Source: CAWCDJ01 sp963794265
Lineage (GTDB): Bacteria > Acidobacteriota > Terriglobia > Bryobacterales > Bryobacteraceae
Assembly: GCA_963794265.1 (NCBI GenBank)
Contig: CAWCDJ010000003.1
Coordinates: 1,488,001 to 1,552,000 of the forward strand
Reading direction: 5' to 3'
Length of the DNA stretch: 64,000 nucleotides
The position numbers were made by a program, and so were the translations under genes. The notes below the pieces were generated by a model. The model was not told the DNA's origin, ran no database searches, and saw nothing but the letters and a program-made list of their open reading frames with translations. Numbering within the stretch: position 1 is the first letter of the stretch; every line of letters begins with the position of its first letter. Shown piece by piece: positions 44,850 to 54,007 of the stretch.

Positions 44850-46934
44850 ATGAGACGCCGCAACTTCGTTGGCAATCTGCTGGCCGCGGGCGCTTTCCGG
44901 GCGCTGGCTCCGGAGCGTGCGCTTCCCTTCCAGGCCGAATCACCGGACCAGGAGATCAAACGAGTCCTGGTCATGTTCAAGTGCCACCTGGACGTGGGAT
45001 TCATCGACACCCAGGCCAACGTCATCCGGAAGTATTTCGAGCAATATTTTCCGCGGGCCATTCAAACGGCCGCCGCCATGCGGAGCGCGGGGAACGATCG
45101 ATACATCTGGACCACCGGCTCGTGGCTCGTTTACGAGTACCTCGAAAAGGCCGCCGGACCGCAGCGGCAGCGAATGGAGCAGGCCATTCGATCGGGCGAC
45201 ATTGCCTGGCACGCGGTTCCGTTCTCCTGGCAGACGGAACTGATGGACCGTTCCCTGATCGCCGGGGGGCTGGGCTTTGCACGATCGCTCGACCGGCGCT
45301 TCGAGCGCACCACCACCGGCGCCAAGATGACCGACGTGCCGGGCCACACGCGCGCCATCGTCGGTCCGCTCGCCGAACACGGAGTGAAACTTCTCGACAT
45401 CGGTGTCAATTCGGCGAGCACTCCGCCGGATGTGCCGCCCCTCTTTCTCTGGAAAGATCCCGCCGGCAATTCGTTGGTGATGATGTACCACCTTCACGAC
45501 TACGGCGATGTCGTCAAGGTTCCCGGCTCGGATCTGGCGGTCGATATCGAAGTGCGCAACGATAACTCCGGCCCCCACACCATTGAGGAGATTCGTGGAA
45601 TCTACGCCCGCCTGCGAAAGCGCTTCCCCAACGCCGAGGTGAGGGCCTCCGATCTTACCGAAATCGCCAACGCCGTCGAGCCCCACAGGGGCCGGTTGCC
45701 GGTGGTGACCCGGGAGATCGGCGATACCTGGATCTACGGCGTGCCCAGCGACCCGTTGAAGGTGGCCCGTTACCGGGAAGTGGCGCGACTGCGCGACGAG
45801 TGGATTGCAGACGGGAAATGGCAGGCGGGCGGCGCCGCCGATCTGGCATTCCTGAGCAGCTTTCTGCTGGAAGCGGAGCATACCTGGGGAACGGATACCA
45901 AGACGTGGCTGGATTTCGATCACTACGCGCCGCACGATCTGGCGCAGATGCTCGACCAGCCGAAATACAAAGTTGTGCTCTCCAGTTGGGTCGAAAAGCG
46001 CCAGGACCTGCTGGATGCGATTGCGACGCTGCCCGCGCCCCTGCGGACCCAGGCCACCGCGCGCGTGCGCAGCCTTCAGCCCACCGAACCGGATGCCGCG
46101 GAGTTGCGCCCGCACCCGGCCGCCGAGCCGATCGAAACGAAGCACTTCACGATCGCGCTCGATCCCCAAACGGGTGCGATTCGCCGCCTCCGCAGCAGGA
46201 AGACCGGACACGATTGGGCCTCCCCGCAGCAACCACTCGCTTTGTTTTCTTACCAGACGCTGTCCAAAGGCGATTACGACCGTTTTTTTGAGGCATATCT
46301 GAAGAGCCACGCCGACTGGGCGCCGAAGGATTTCGGCAAGCCGAATATCGAGCGTTTCGGCGCGCAGAGCCACACCTGGCTGCCGGCTCTTACGGAATGC
46401 CGGCGCAGCAGCGATGAGCGCGGTCATCGAATCCTGGCCCATCTCGAGATCCATGACGGCGAGGCGCAAAAATCCGGCCGGACCGCCTGGCCGCAGAAGA
46501 TGTACCTGGAATTGCTGCTGCCCGATGCCGAGCCGGTTGTCGAGATTCGCTTCTCCTGGTTCGGCAAGGCTGCCAACCGCATGCCCGAAGCGCTCTGGCT
46601 CAGTTTCCAGCCGGCGGTTTCCGATGACCGCGGCTGGCTGCTGGATAAATCCGGCAGCTCCATTTCCCCGTTCGACGTTGTTACCGGAGGCAATCGCACG
46701 ATGCACGCCGTCCTCGGCGGCCTGCGCTACAAAGGGCCGGAAGGCGGACTGAACATCGAGACGCTGGATGCCCCGGTGGTGGCTTTGGGCGAGAGAATGC
46801 CGGTACATTTTTCGAGAAGCCAGCCCGACCTGGCGAACGGGTTCCATTTCAGCCTGTTCAACAACGGGTGGGGAACCAACTACGTCCAGTGGTTTGGCGA
46901 AGACATGCGCTTCCGCTTCCGAATCTCGGCGTGA
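44850..46934 (+). CDS. DUF5054 (GH38-like) exported hydrolase
   Basis: A 694-residue protein with a short hydrophobic, Arg-rich N-terminus (MRRRNFVGNLLAAGAFRALA). It begins with KRVLVMFKCHLDVGFIDTQ, the metal-site pattern seen in DUF5054 and related alpha-mannosidase-like folds (H-x-D), and further has DVPGHTRAI and EAEHTWGTDTKTW. Start at ATG 44850 has GGGAGA upstream. Predicted carbohydrate hydrolase; substrate unknown. 65 bases after the esterase. Confidence 0.8.
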   Translation: MRRRNFVGNLLAAGAFRALAPERALPFQAESPDQEIKRVLVMFKCHLDVGFIDTQANVIRKYFEQYFPRAIQTAAAMRSAGNDRYIWTTGSWLVYEYLEKAAGPQRQRMEQAIRSGDIAWHAVPFSWQTELMDRSLIAGGLGFARSLDRRFERTTTGAKMTDVPGHTRAIVGPLAEHGVKLLDIGVNSASTPPDVPPLFLWKDPAGNSLVMMYHLHDYGDVVKVPGSDLAVDIEVRNDNSGPHTIEEIRGIYARLRKRFPNAEVRASDLTEIANAVEPHRGRLPVVTREIGDTWIYGVPSDPLKVARYREVARLRDEWIADGKWQAGGAADLAFLSSFLLEAEHTWGTDTKTWLDFDHYAPHDLAQMLDQPKYKVVLSSWVEKRQDLLDAIATLPAPLRTQATARVRSLQPTEPDAAELRPHPAAEPIETKHFTIALDPQTGAIRRLRSRKTGHDWASPQQPLALFSYQTLSKGDYDRFFEAYLKSHADWAPKDFGKPNIERFGAQSHTWLPALTECRRSSDERGHRILAHLEIHDGEAQKSGRTAWPQKMYLELLLPDAEPVVEIRFSWFGKAANRMPEALWLSFQPAVSDDRGWLLDKSGSSISPFDVVTGGNRTMHAVLGGLRYKGPEGGLNIETLDAPVVALGERMPVHFSRSQPDLANGFHFSLFNNGWGTNYVQWFGEDMRFRFRISA

Positions 46935-46948
46935 GGCTCCCGGAACCA

Positions 46949-47698
46949 ATGCCTTTGGATCCCACCGAGCGGTTCTCTTCACGGGTCGAGGATTACGTTC
47001 GCTACCGGCCAACGTATCCCGGCGGCATCATCGATCTTCTGGCGCGCGAGTGCGGCCTAAATGCGAACTCCCGGATTGCCGACATCGGTTCGGGCACCGG
47101 CCTGCTCGCCCGGTTGTTCCTGGACTTCGGCTGCGAAGTCCTGGGGGTGGAACCAAACCCCGGGATGCGCGGCGCGGGAGAGCGGGTGCTGGCCGGCCGG
47201 CCGCGGTTTCACAGCGTGAATGGCCGTGCGGAAGCCACAACGCTGCCCGACGGCAGCGTCGATTTCGTTTCCGCCGCCCAGGCCTTTCACTGGTTCGAGC
47301 CCCGGCAAACACGCGCCGAATTCCAGCGCATCCTACGGCCGGAAGGGTGGGTGGTGCTGGTGTGGAACGAGCGTGTGCGCGCCCCGGGCTTCATGGCCGG
47401 TTACGAAGATCTGGTCGCCCGCTACGGGCCGGAAAACGCGCATGCCGATCCGCGGGACCTGGCTCGCTTCTTCGGCGGCGCGGCCTGGCGCCTGGCGAAG
47501 TTTCCCAACCGGCAACAGTTCGATCTCGAAGGGCTCCGAGGCCGGTTCCTGTCTTCTTCTTACGCTCCGCTGCCCGGCACGCCTGGATACGAACCTTCGA
47601 TGGAAATTCTTGGACATCTTTTTGAAGAGCACCAGCAGGAGGGCCGTGTCACGGTGCTTTATGAGACCGAGGTCTATTTCGGCGCCTTGAAAGAGTGA
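46949..47698 (+). CDS. Class I SAM-dependent methyltransferase
   Basis: A 249-residue methyltransferase with motif I IADIGSGTGLLARLF, the Asp/Glu loop VLGVEPNPGMR and motif FVSAAQAFHWFEP. These belong to the type 11 family acting on small molecules. The start at ATG 46949 is 15 bases after the DUF5054 gene, and the frame upstream is shadow. Substrate not determinable. Confidence 0.88.
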   Translation: MPLDPTERFSSRVEDYVRYRPTYPGGIIDLLARECGLNANSRIADIGSGTGLLARLFLDFGCEVLGVEPNPGMRGAGERVLAGRPRFHSVNGRAEATTLPDGSVDFVSAAQAFHWFEPRQTRAEFQRILRPEGWVVLVWNERVRAPGFMAGYEDLVARYGPENAHADPRDLARFFGGAAWRLAKFPNRQQFDLEGLRGRFLSSSYAPLPGTPGYEPSMEILGHLFEEHQQEGRVTVLYETEVYFGALKE

Positions 47699-47792
47699 GC
47701 CGCGCGGGCCGGCAAGGACGGCCCGAGTGTTGGATTGCCTGGGTGTAAACTGTTGGCGAGCCGGGCGATCGAACGGAATCCGGCGTTCCATC

Positions 47793-49406
47793 ATGAAACT
47801 GAGTCTTTTTGTATTCCTATTGGCGAGCAACCTGTCCTGGGCGGCGGGGGAAGTCGCATTTTCGCAATCGTCCGCTTCGGTGGCGGTATACGATTTCGTG
47901 GAGGTGAGCCTGCGGGTGAGCCCGCCAGCCGCGGGTAATCCGTTTACCGAAGCCGGGGTGACAGGCTCGTTCGGTCTCGCCGGCGGCGGCCCTCGCGTAA
48001 ACGTGGATGGTTTCTGCGACTCCCCGGACGGCACACTGTTCCGGATCCGCTTCATGCCGTCGAAACCCGGCGACTACTCCTACGCCGTGAAGTACGCGGC
48101 GAACGGCCGCGAGGAAAATTACCGGGGGACGTTTCATGCCGCCGGCGCCGGGCGGCGAGGGCCTATCCGTGTGGATCCCGATCACCGCTGGCACTTCATC
48201 TGGGAAGGCACCGGGGAGCATTATTTCTTCAACGGAACGACGGCATACTGGTTGATGGGCTGGCGCGACGAGCGCGTGATCGACTACAGCCTGGAAAGGC
48301 TGCGGCGGCTGAAGATCAATCGCCTGCGCGTGCTGTTGAGCGGGCGGACCAACATGATGTACGGCGAGCCCGCGATGAACACGGCGGAGTGGAGCGTCTT
48401 CCTGAGCCCGTGGCCCGCGGTGAAGGCCGACGACTTCGATCATCCAGGATTCGATTATTCGCGCTTCCGCGTCGAACACTGGCAGCGCTTCGAACGCATG
48501 TTGAAGTTCGCCCGCGAGCGCGACATGATCGTCTCCGTGGTCCTGGACATTGCCGATGGACATGTCCACCTGGCCGCGGGCAGCGACGATGAGCGTCGCT
48601 ACATCCGCTACGCGACGGCCCGGCTCTCGGCGTTTTCGAACATCACGTGGGACCTGGGCGACGACCTCGATTCCTTCCGCGACGATAAATGGGCGCACGA
48701 GACCGGCACGCTGCTCGAAAATTGGGATCCCTACCGGCACCTGGCTACCACGCATCCGGTGCATCGCGAGCACCAGGACCGCGGCTCGGAGTGGTTCGGC
48801 TTCACCTCGATCCAGGATTGGTCGCGCAATCAGCACGCGCTCATGCTCGAGGAGCGGCAACTGCAGATCAAGACCGGCCGCATCATTCCCCAGGCCAACG
48901 AAGAGTACGGCTACGAAGACCACTATCCCCTGTGGGCGCCCGCGCCCCCCGGCGACTCCGCCGACACGCTCCGCCGGACGGCTTGGGATATCGCCATGGC
49001 CGGCGCCTACGGAACGGCGGGCGAGACGGCGCGGCGCGGCGTGGGCATCTGGCCGGACAGCGGGGGCGGTTGGATGAACGGCCGCAGCGACGACACGACC
49101 ACCATGCTGGCAGGCTATGCGCACATGTTCGACTTCTTCACCGGTTTCGAATGGTGGAAGACGGAGCCGCACGACGAACTGGTGGATGCCGGCCACTGGT
49201 GCCTGGCGGAACCCGGCAGGACGTATGCCGTGTACCTGCCCAATGCCGGCAAGGTGACCGTGCGAATGACGCCGGGGCGGTACCGGGCCGAGTGGTTCAA
49301 TCCAAGGACCGGAGAAGTCATTGCGATTGCCCCTGCAGAAGGCCCGGTGTGGACTTCGCCCGCGGCGCCGGGCCCAGACGATTGGGCGCTGCTGCTACGG
49401 AAATAG
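47793..49406 (+). CDS. DUF5060/DUF4038 glycoside hydrolase-like protein
   Basis: A 537-residue exported protein. It has a signal peptide (MKLSLFVFLLASNLSWA), an N-terminal DUF5060 beta domain (residues 20-115), a TIM-barrel DUF4038 region (FNGTTAYWLMGWRDE to AGYAHMFDFFTGFEWWKTEP) and a C-terminal collagenase-type beta domain (VYLPNAGKVTVRMTPGRYRAEWFNP). Likely a glycosidase on plant or microbial polysaccharide. Followed by the DUF6259 gene 7 bases later. Confidence 0.85.
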   Translation: MKLSLFVFLLASNLSWAAGEVAFSQSSASVAVYDFVEVSLRVSPPAAGNPFTEAGVTGSFGLAGGGPRVNVDGFCDSPDGTLFRIRFMPSKPGDYSYAVKYAANGREENYRGTFHAAGAGRRGPIRVDPDHRWHFIWEGTGEHYFFNGTTAYWLMGWRDERVIDYSLERLRRLKINRLRVLLSGRTNMMYGEPAMNTAEWSVFLSPWPAVKADDFDHPGFDYSRFRVEHWQRFERMLKFARERDMIVSVVLDIADGHVHLAAGSDDERRYIRYATARLSAFSNITWDLGDDLDSFRDDKWAHETGTLLENWDPYRHLATTHPVHREHQDRGSEWFGFTSIQDWSRNQHALMLEERQLQIKTGRIIPQANEEYGYEDHYPLWAPAPPGDSADTLRRTAWDIAMAGAYGTAGETARRGVGIWPDSGGGWMNGRSDDTTTMLAGYAHMFDFFTGFEWWKTEPHDELVDAGHWCLAEPGRTYAVYLPNAGKVTVRMTPGRYRAEWFNPRTGEVIAIAPAEGPVWTSPAAPGPDDWALLLRK

Positions 49407-49413
49407 AGAAGCC

Positions 49414-51597
49414 ATGGAGCGGCGAACGTTCAATAAACTGGCCGGGCTCACCGCTGCCGGAGCCTTGACCAAAGCCATGGAGGCCGGCGCTGCACAGGGC
49501 TCTCCGCAGGCTGCGCCGGAACCTGGCGTGGCGGACGAATTGATCCTGGAAGACGATGCGCTGCTGGCGGCGTTCGACAAGCGCTCAGGCGCCTTGACCC
49601 GGCTGCTGCGGAAATCCACCGGGTGGGCCATCGAGCGCCGGCCGGAATTCGGCGTCTCCTTCCGGATGCTGGCGCCTCTGCCGGACCGCAGGGCGAACTT
49701 CGTCCTCGGCTCGGAACAGCACGCTATCCGGGCAGAGAAGGTCTCCGAGTACGAGGCGCGCTTCGAATGGCGAAATCTGGCGAGCGAGCACGGCGGTATT
49801 CTGCCGATGACCTTTTCCGCCACAGTGAAGCTGGAGAACGGCGCGCTTACCTTCCACGGCGACCTGCTCAATCAGTCCCCACTGACCGTCGAGACGATCG
49901 AGTATCCGTATCTGGGCGACCTGCACGCTCCGGCACCGGGCGGCACCCTGCGCTCGGAGCACATGTGGTACGGCAATCTGGCGGACGACGAACTCTATCC
50001 GCACTTCCACAATTCCAACGGCTACTGGGGCGTGACGTACCCGAGAAAGACGGTCGATTCCAAGCGGAGCCTCTTCTGCCTGATTCAGGCATCGGACCAG
50101 GGCCTCTATGCGGGCCTGCACGATCCCGCCTTGTCTTACCTGACGCAATTCACCTTCGAGCAGCATCCCGGGGTGGCTCAATCCATCAACGAAGCGGTCC
50201 CGCCGGAGACGGGCATCTCCGGAATCCCCGTTCACCTGGAATTCTGTGCGTGTCATTTTGTGTTTGCACACGCGAACAGTTCCAGGACTCTCGCTCCCGT
50301 CGTGCTTCGCGCCTACGATGGCGACTGGCATGCCGGCATTGACCTCTACAACCAATGGCGGGCGACGTGGTTCCGGCAGCCGCCCCTGCCCGAGTGGGTC
50401 AAGAACGTCCACTCCTGGATTCAGTTGCAGGTGAACGGAGCGGAGGACGATTATCACATCCCGTATCGCGAGCTCAAATCCTATATCGACGAATGCGCGG
50501 CCAACGGGGTAGAGGCGATCCAGGTAACAGGCTGGAACATCGGGGGCCAGGATCGGGACGATCCGAGCCAGGACACCGACCCGCATCTCGGGACTTGGCA
50601 GGACCTGCGCGATGCCATCGCTTACGCGCAGGCCAAAGGCGTGAAAATCATCCTCTTCGGAAAGCTCCACTGGGCCGACCTGACCACTCGGCGGTACAAG
50701 GACGAACTCTATCGGTACGAAGCTAGCGATCCGTACGGCATCCCCTATCAGCAGGGCGGCTACAGTTACACCACACCCACCCAGTTAGCCGGCATCAACA
50801 ACCGCCGGCGCGCCGTGATGGACGTGCAATGCCCGGCTTATCGGGACGCTGCCACCAAGGAGTTCCAGAAGATACTGGATCTTGGTCCGGCCGGGTGGCT
50901 GTTCGACGAGGTCTGCCATCACGGACCGGTGGAATACTCGTTCAGCCCCGATCACGGCTACGTGCCGCCGGGCTACATCTATGGCGGCGATATCCCGATG
51001 GCCCGGCAATTCCGCGAAGCTGCCGACAAAGTGAACCCAGACTTCGTCTTTGCCGGGGAAGGCCCGCAGGACTGGTTGATGCAGTATTACCCGGTTTCCT
51101 ACTTCCGCATCAACGGCGGGTCGCGGCCCGTCTGCCGGTACATCGACCCTCGTGCGCCGCTGATCGTGGCAGTTACGGGATTCGACGACCGAGAGATGCT
51201 GAACCTGATCCTGTTGAACCGCTACATCATCAGTTATGAGCCGTATAACTTCAAGGGTCATCTTCGGGATTATCCGCTGACCCTGGCATACGGGAAGAAA
51301 ATCGACGCCCTGCGCCGGAGGTACAAGCCGTGGCTCTGGGATGCGGAGTTCCGCGATACGGTGGGGGCCAAAGTGACGGCAGATGGCCCGTTCCGCTACT
51401 CCGTGTTCGGCCGGGAAACGGAAAAGCGCGCGGTGGTGGTGGTGAACACGCACATGGAGAAACCGCTTACCGCGAAGGTCCTGCTGCCGAATCCGCGGCG
51501 CCTGGTCTTAGCGAGTCCCGAAAATCCCGAGGCGCGGCCGGCAACGGACAGCGTGCGGATCGCCGCGCGGTCGGCGGCCGTGCTCATGGAGGACTGA
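49414..51597 (+). CDS. DUF6259-type exported glycoside hydrolase
   Basis: A 727-residue protein with a Tat-like N-terminus (MERRTFNKLAGLTAAGAL). An N-terminal beta-sandwich (LAAFDKRSGALTRLLRK) precedes a TIM barrel (GVEAIQVTGWNIGGQDRDD, KGVKIILFGKLHW, GWLFDEVCHHG), ending with a small beta domain. Resembles DUF6259 and GH36-like proteins; specific sugar unknown. Start ATG 49414 follows the preceding gene by 7 bases and the two are probably cotranscribed. Confidence 0.8.
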   Translation: MERRTFNKLAGLTAAGALTKAMEAGAAQGSPQAAPEPGVADELILEDDALLAAFDKRSGALTRLLRKSTGWAIERRPEFGVSFRMLAPLPDRRANFVLGSEQHAIRAEKVSEYEARFEWRNLASEHGGILPMTFSATVKLENGALTFHGDLLNQSPLTVETIEYPYLGDLHAPAPGGTLRSEHMWYGNLADDELYPHFHNSNGYWGVTYPRKTVDSKRSLFCLIQASDQGLYAGLHDPALSYLTQFTFEQHPGVAQSINEAVPPETGISGIPVHLEFCACHFVFAHANSSRTLAPVVLRAYDGDWHAGIDLYNQWRATWFRQPPLPEWVKNVHSWIQLQVNGAEDDYHIPYRELKSYIDECAANGVEAIQVTGWNIGGQDRDDPSQDTDPHLGTWQDLRDAIAYAQAKGVKIILFGKLHWADLTTRRYKDELYRYEASDPYGIPYQQGGYSYTTPTQLAGINNRRRAVMDVQCPAYRDAATKEFQKILDLGPAGWLFDEVCHHGPVEYSFSPDHGYVPPGYIYGGDIPMARQFREAADKVNPDFVFAGEGPQDWLMQYYPVSYFRINGGSRPVCRYIDPRAPLIVAVTGFDDREMLNLILLNRYIISYEPYNFKGHLRDYPLTLAYGKKIDALRRRYKPWLWDAEFRDTVGAKVTADGPFRYSVFGRETEKRAVVVVNTHMEKPLTAKVLLPNPRRLVLASPENPEARPATDSVRIAARSAAVLMED

Positions 51598-51626
51598 CAA
51601 AGCCGCAAACTGCGGATGCGGACCCG

Positions 51627-53906
51627 CTACAGATTCCACCAGTAAGTCCACTTCAGGATGACCGCGCGGTTACGGGTCGAGAGCACCCCGGCTTGCCCAG
51701 GTTGCAGTAAATAATCGGGAAGATAGTTTTCGGTCCACACCAGAAACACGTCCGAGGCCGGCCGGTAGCGCCACTGCAAGCGGCTGTTCAGGTTTAGGTT
51801 TGTCTGCTGCTCGTTGTACTGGATGTATGTCGTGAAATACAGTGAGTTTGTCAGCGTGATATCGAACCGCGGGCCGACCAGCCAGAATCGCGTGTGTCCC
51901 CACGGTTGCGGCAGCCGCATATCGGTGTAGGTCACCGTGCCGGCCAGGCTGACGAAGGGCTGAAACCGGTATCCGGCCGTGCCCGACAGGTTCCGCTGTG
52001 TTCCGCCGTCATAGTAGCCTCCAGCCAGGGACGAGAATCCATACCGGAGCTTGCTTTGCTGCCGTGAATCGAACCTGGTGGTCCAGAACCTCCAACGGTG
52101 CTCGCTGCCGGCCGGCAGTTGCGGGCGCCCCGAATTGGTCGGGTCGAAAGGCTGCAGCAGCCGGACATAGTCCTCGCCCGCGGAAGCCGAAAACGCATCG
52201 CCGCTCGGCAGCGTAACCGTGTAACCCAGAGAGGTCTCGTAATCGCTCAGTCTCCCCGTCCAGTCGAAGAAGTTGCTGGTGGTCAGGGTCGGGCCGTGGC
52301 TCAACACGCGGCCGCCCTCAGGCAGAAACGTGTACCCGATCGTGCCCAAGGCGCGGTGATAGCCGTTCCGCGGCACGTAGCCCGCTTCGGCGATATAATT
52401 CGGGTCCACGTTCTCCGTCTGTCCGTTGATCAGCCAGCGGCGGCTGAAGTATTGCAGATGCCCCGCATAGACGTTGCCGTCGCGGCTGCCCGATGTGAAC
52501 GACCTCAAGTACAGTACCTTGCCCGTCCACAGATTGTTCCTGGATGCCAGATTGTATTCGAACCCCAGGTTGCGGTTGTAGGCCGATTGCAGCGCCGGCG
52601 CTCCCGCGCGTTCATAGCTGAAGGACTCCTTGTCGACCAGCAGAATGCCAATATTGGAACGGGAAAAGACCCGGCGCTGCAGCGCAAAGACGGCGAAGTT
52701 CTGCGGCGGCAAAGCCTCCCCGTCCGACGCGCCGGTCTGCATGTCCATCACGCCCAGGCGCCAGTCCTTGTTGAGTTTCCCGCTCAGGCGGGCGCCGAAT
52801 CGAATCGGCACTCCGTTGAGGCCGATCCGGCGGCTGAAGAAAGGACGGATCGTGGCATAGCCGAAATTCGTAAACTGGTCTCCGTTCTCCAGAAAGAACT
52901 GCCGCTTTTCCGGAAAGAACAGTTCGTACCGGCTCAGGTTCGTCACCTGCTGGTCGACATCCACCTGCGAGAAATCGGGGTTCACCGTCAGGTCCAGGTT
53001 GAGCGCCGAGCCGATCGCCACCTTCCCATCCATTCCCACTTCCTGCCGGGTGGATAACGGTGTGTGCGCCTCGTAATCCCGGCTGATGCCGCCGAGCGCA
53101 TACGGGATCAGGGAGACGTTGGGGCCCTGAGTGGGCGGCGGCTCGTCCCAGATCAGGACACCGGCCAAGGCCAGCGCCGCGGTCGGAAACTGGCGCGGAA
53201 TCGGGGTCCACGAAGACTTCTCCGTGGTCTTCAGATCCAGCCGGCTGAAGTTGACGCCCCATCGCGTGATGCCGTTCTTATAGCGGATGCTCTTGAACGG
53301 AATCGCAATCTCCAGTTCATAGCGATCCTCGTAAGCCTTCACCGCGGAGGTCCACCGGTTGTCCCAACTCAGGTTGGCCTTGCCCCCTTCGTAGAGCAGG
53401 CCGTCCCACTGCGCCCCGGCGGCGTTCACTCCGAAAGTGAAGCCATTGGTCTGGTCGTCGAACGTGTCGAGGAAGAAAATGAAGTTGTCGTTCTTGGTGA
53501 ACGACCAGTCCCGCTTCAGCGACTCGACCATGTAGGGTCCGGGAACACCGCCGTTATAGCAGATCGCGCTCAGGTATAACTGGTGGTCGTCGTAGGCCAT
53601 GCGAACCTCGGTCCGCACCTTCGCCCGTTCCGTATCCATCGGCAGGACCATCCAGAAATCGCTCACCACCTCGGCCGAATCCCACGCCGATTCGTGCGCG
53701 CTGCCGTCGATCACGATCGGCGACGGCGTGCGATGGATGTGCAACTGGTATGCCTCGTTCTGCTTTTGCGCCGCCGCACCGGCGACTCCGGCAAAGAGGC
53801 ACGCCCAGAACGCGACCCCGCGGATTGCTGCTCCCGCGGCTGGCCGAAGCCGCGGAGCGACGGAGTTTGGAAGGGTCGCCCGGCGCGGCATTCGCGTCAA
53901 CTCCAC
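51627..53906 (-). CDS. DUF5916 outer-membrane protein
   Basis: A 759-residue exported protein. It has a signal peptide near residues 25-46, then a CBM9-like domain (PIVIDGSAHESAWDSAE, DDHQLYLSAICY, FFLDTFDDQTNGFTFGVNAAGAQWD) and a C-terminal beta-barrel-like DUF5916 region with many aromatic, alternating strands, ending in a terminal aromatic-rich strand. Such proteins are membrane-linked and sugar-associated in Bacteroidetes and Acidobacteria. The start may be five codons later (M6). Convergent with the DUF6259 gene, 29 bases apart. Confidence 0.82.
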   Translation of the reverse strand: MELTRMPRRATLPNSVAPRLRPAAGAAIRGVAFWACLFAGVAGAAAQKQNEAYQLHIHRTPSPIVIDGSAHESAWDSAEVVSDFWMVLPMDTERAKVRTEVRMAYDDHQLYLSAICYNGGVPGPYMVESLKRDWSFTKNDNFIFFLDTFDDQTNGFTFGVNAAGAQWDGLLYEGGKANLSWDNRWTSAVKAYEDRYELEIAIPFKSIRYKNGITRWGVNFSRLDLKTTEKSSWTPIPRQFPTAALALAGVLIWDEPPPTQGPNVSLIPYALGGISRDYEAHTPLSTRQEVGMDGKVAIGSALNLDLTVNPDFSQVDVDQQVTNLSRYELFFPEKRQFFLENGDQFTNFGYATIRPFFSRRIGLNGVPIRFGARLSGKLNKDWRLGVMDMQTGASDGEALPPQNFAVFALQRRVFSRSNIGILLVDKESFSYERAGAPALQSAYNRNLGFEYNLASRNNLWTGKVLYLRSFTSGSRDGNVYAGHLQYFSRRWLINGQTENVDPNYIAEAGYVPRNGYHRALGTIGYTFLPEGGRVLSHGPTLTTSNFFDWTGRLSDYETSLGYTVTLPSGDAFSASAGEDYVRLLQPFDPTNSGRPQLPAGSEHRWRFWTTRFDSRQQSKLRYGFSSLAGGYYDGGTQRNLSGTAGYRFQPFVSLAGTVTYTDMRLPQPWGHTRFWLVGPRFDITLTNSLYFTTYIQYNEQQTNLNLNSRLQWRYRPASDVFLVWTENYLPDYLLQPGQAGVLSTRNRAVILKWTYWWNL

Positions 53907-54007
53907 ATCCCCGCCCTTGCGCCCCGGTTGTCTTCAAAGCCCCGCGTCCTCTGGCGATTTCTCGCGTGCTGAGCCATGGCCAGAGTGTAACGCACATCGG
54001 ACGCGGC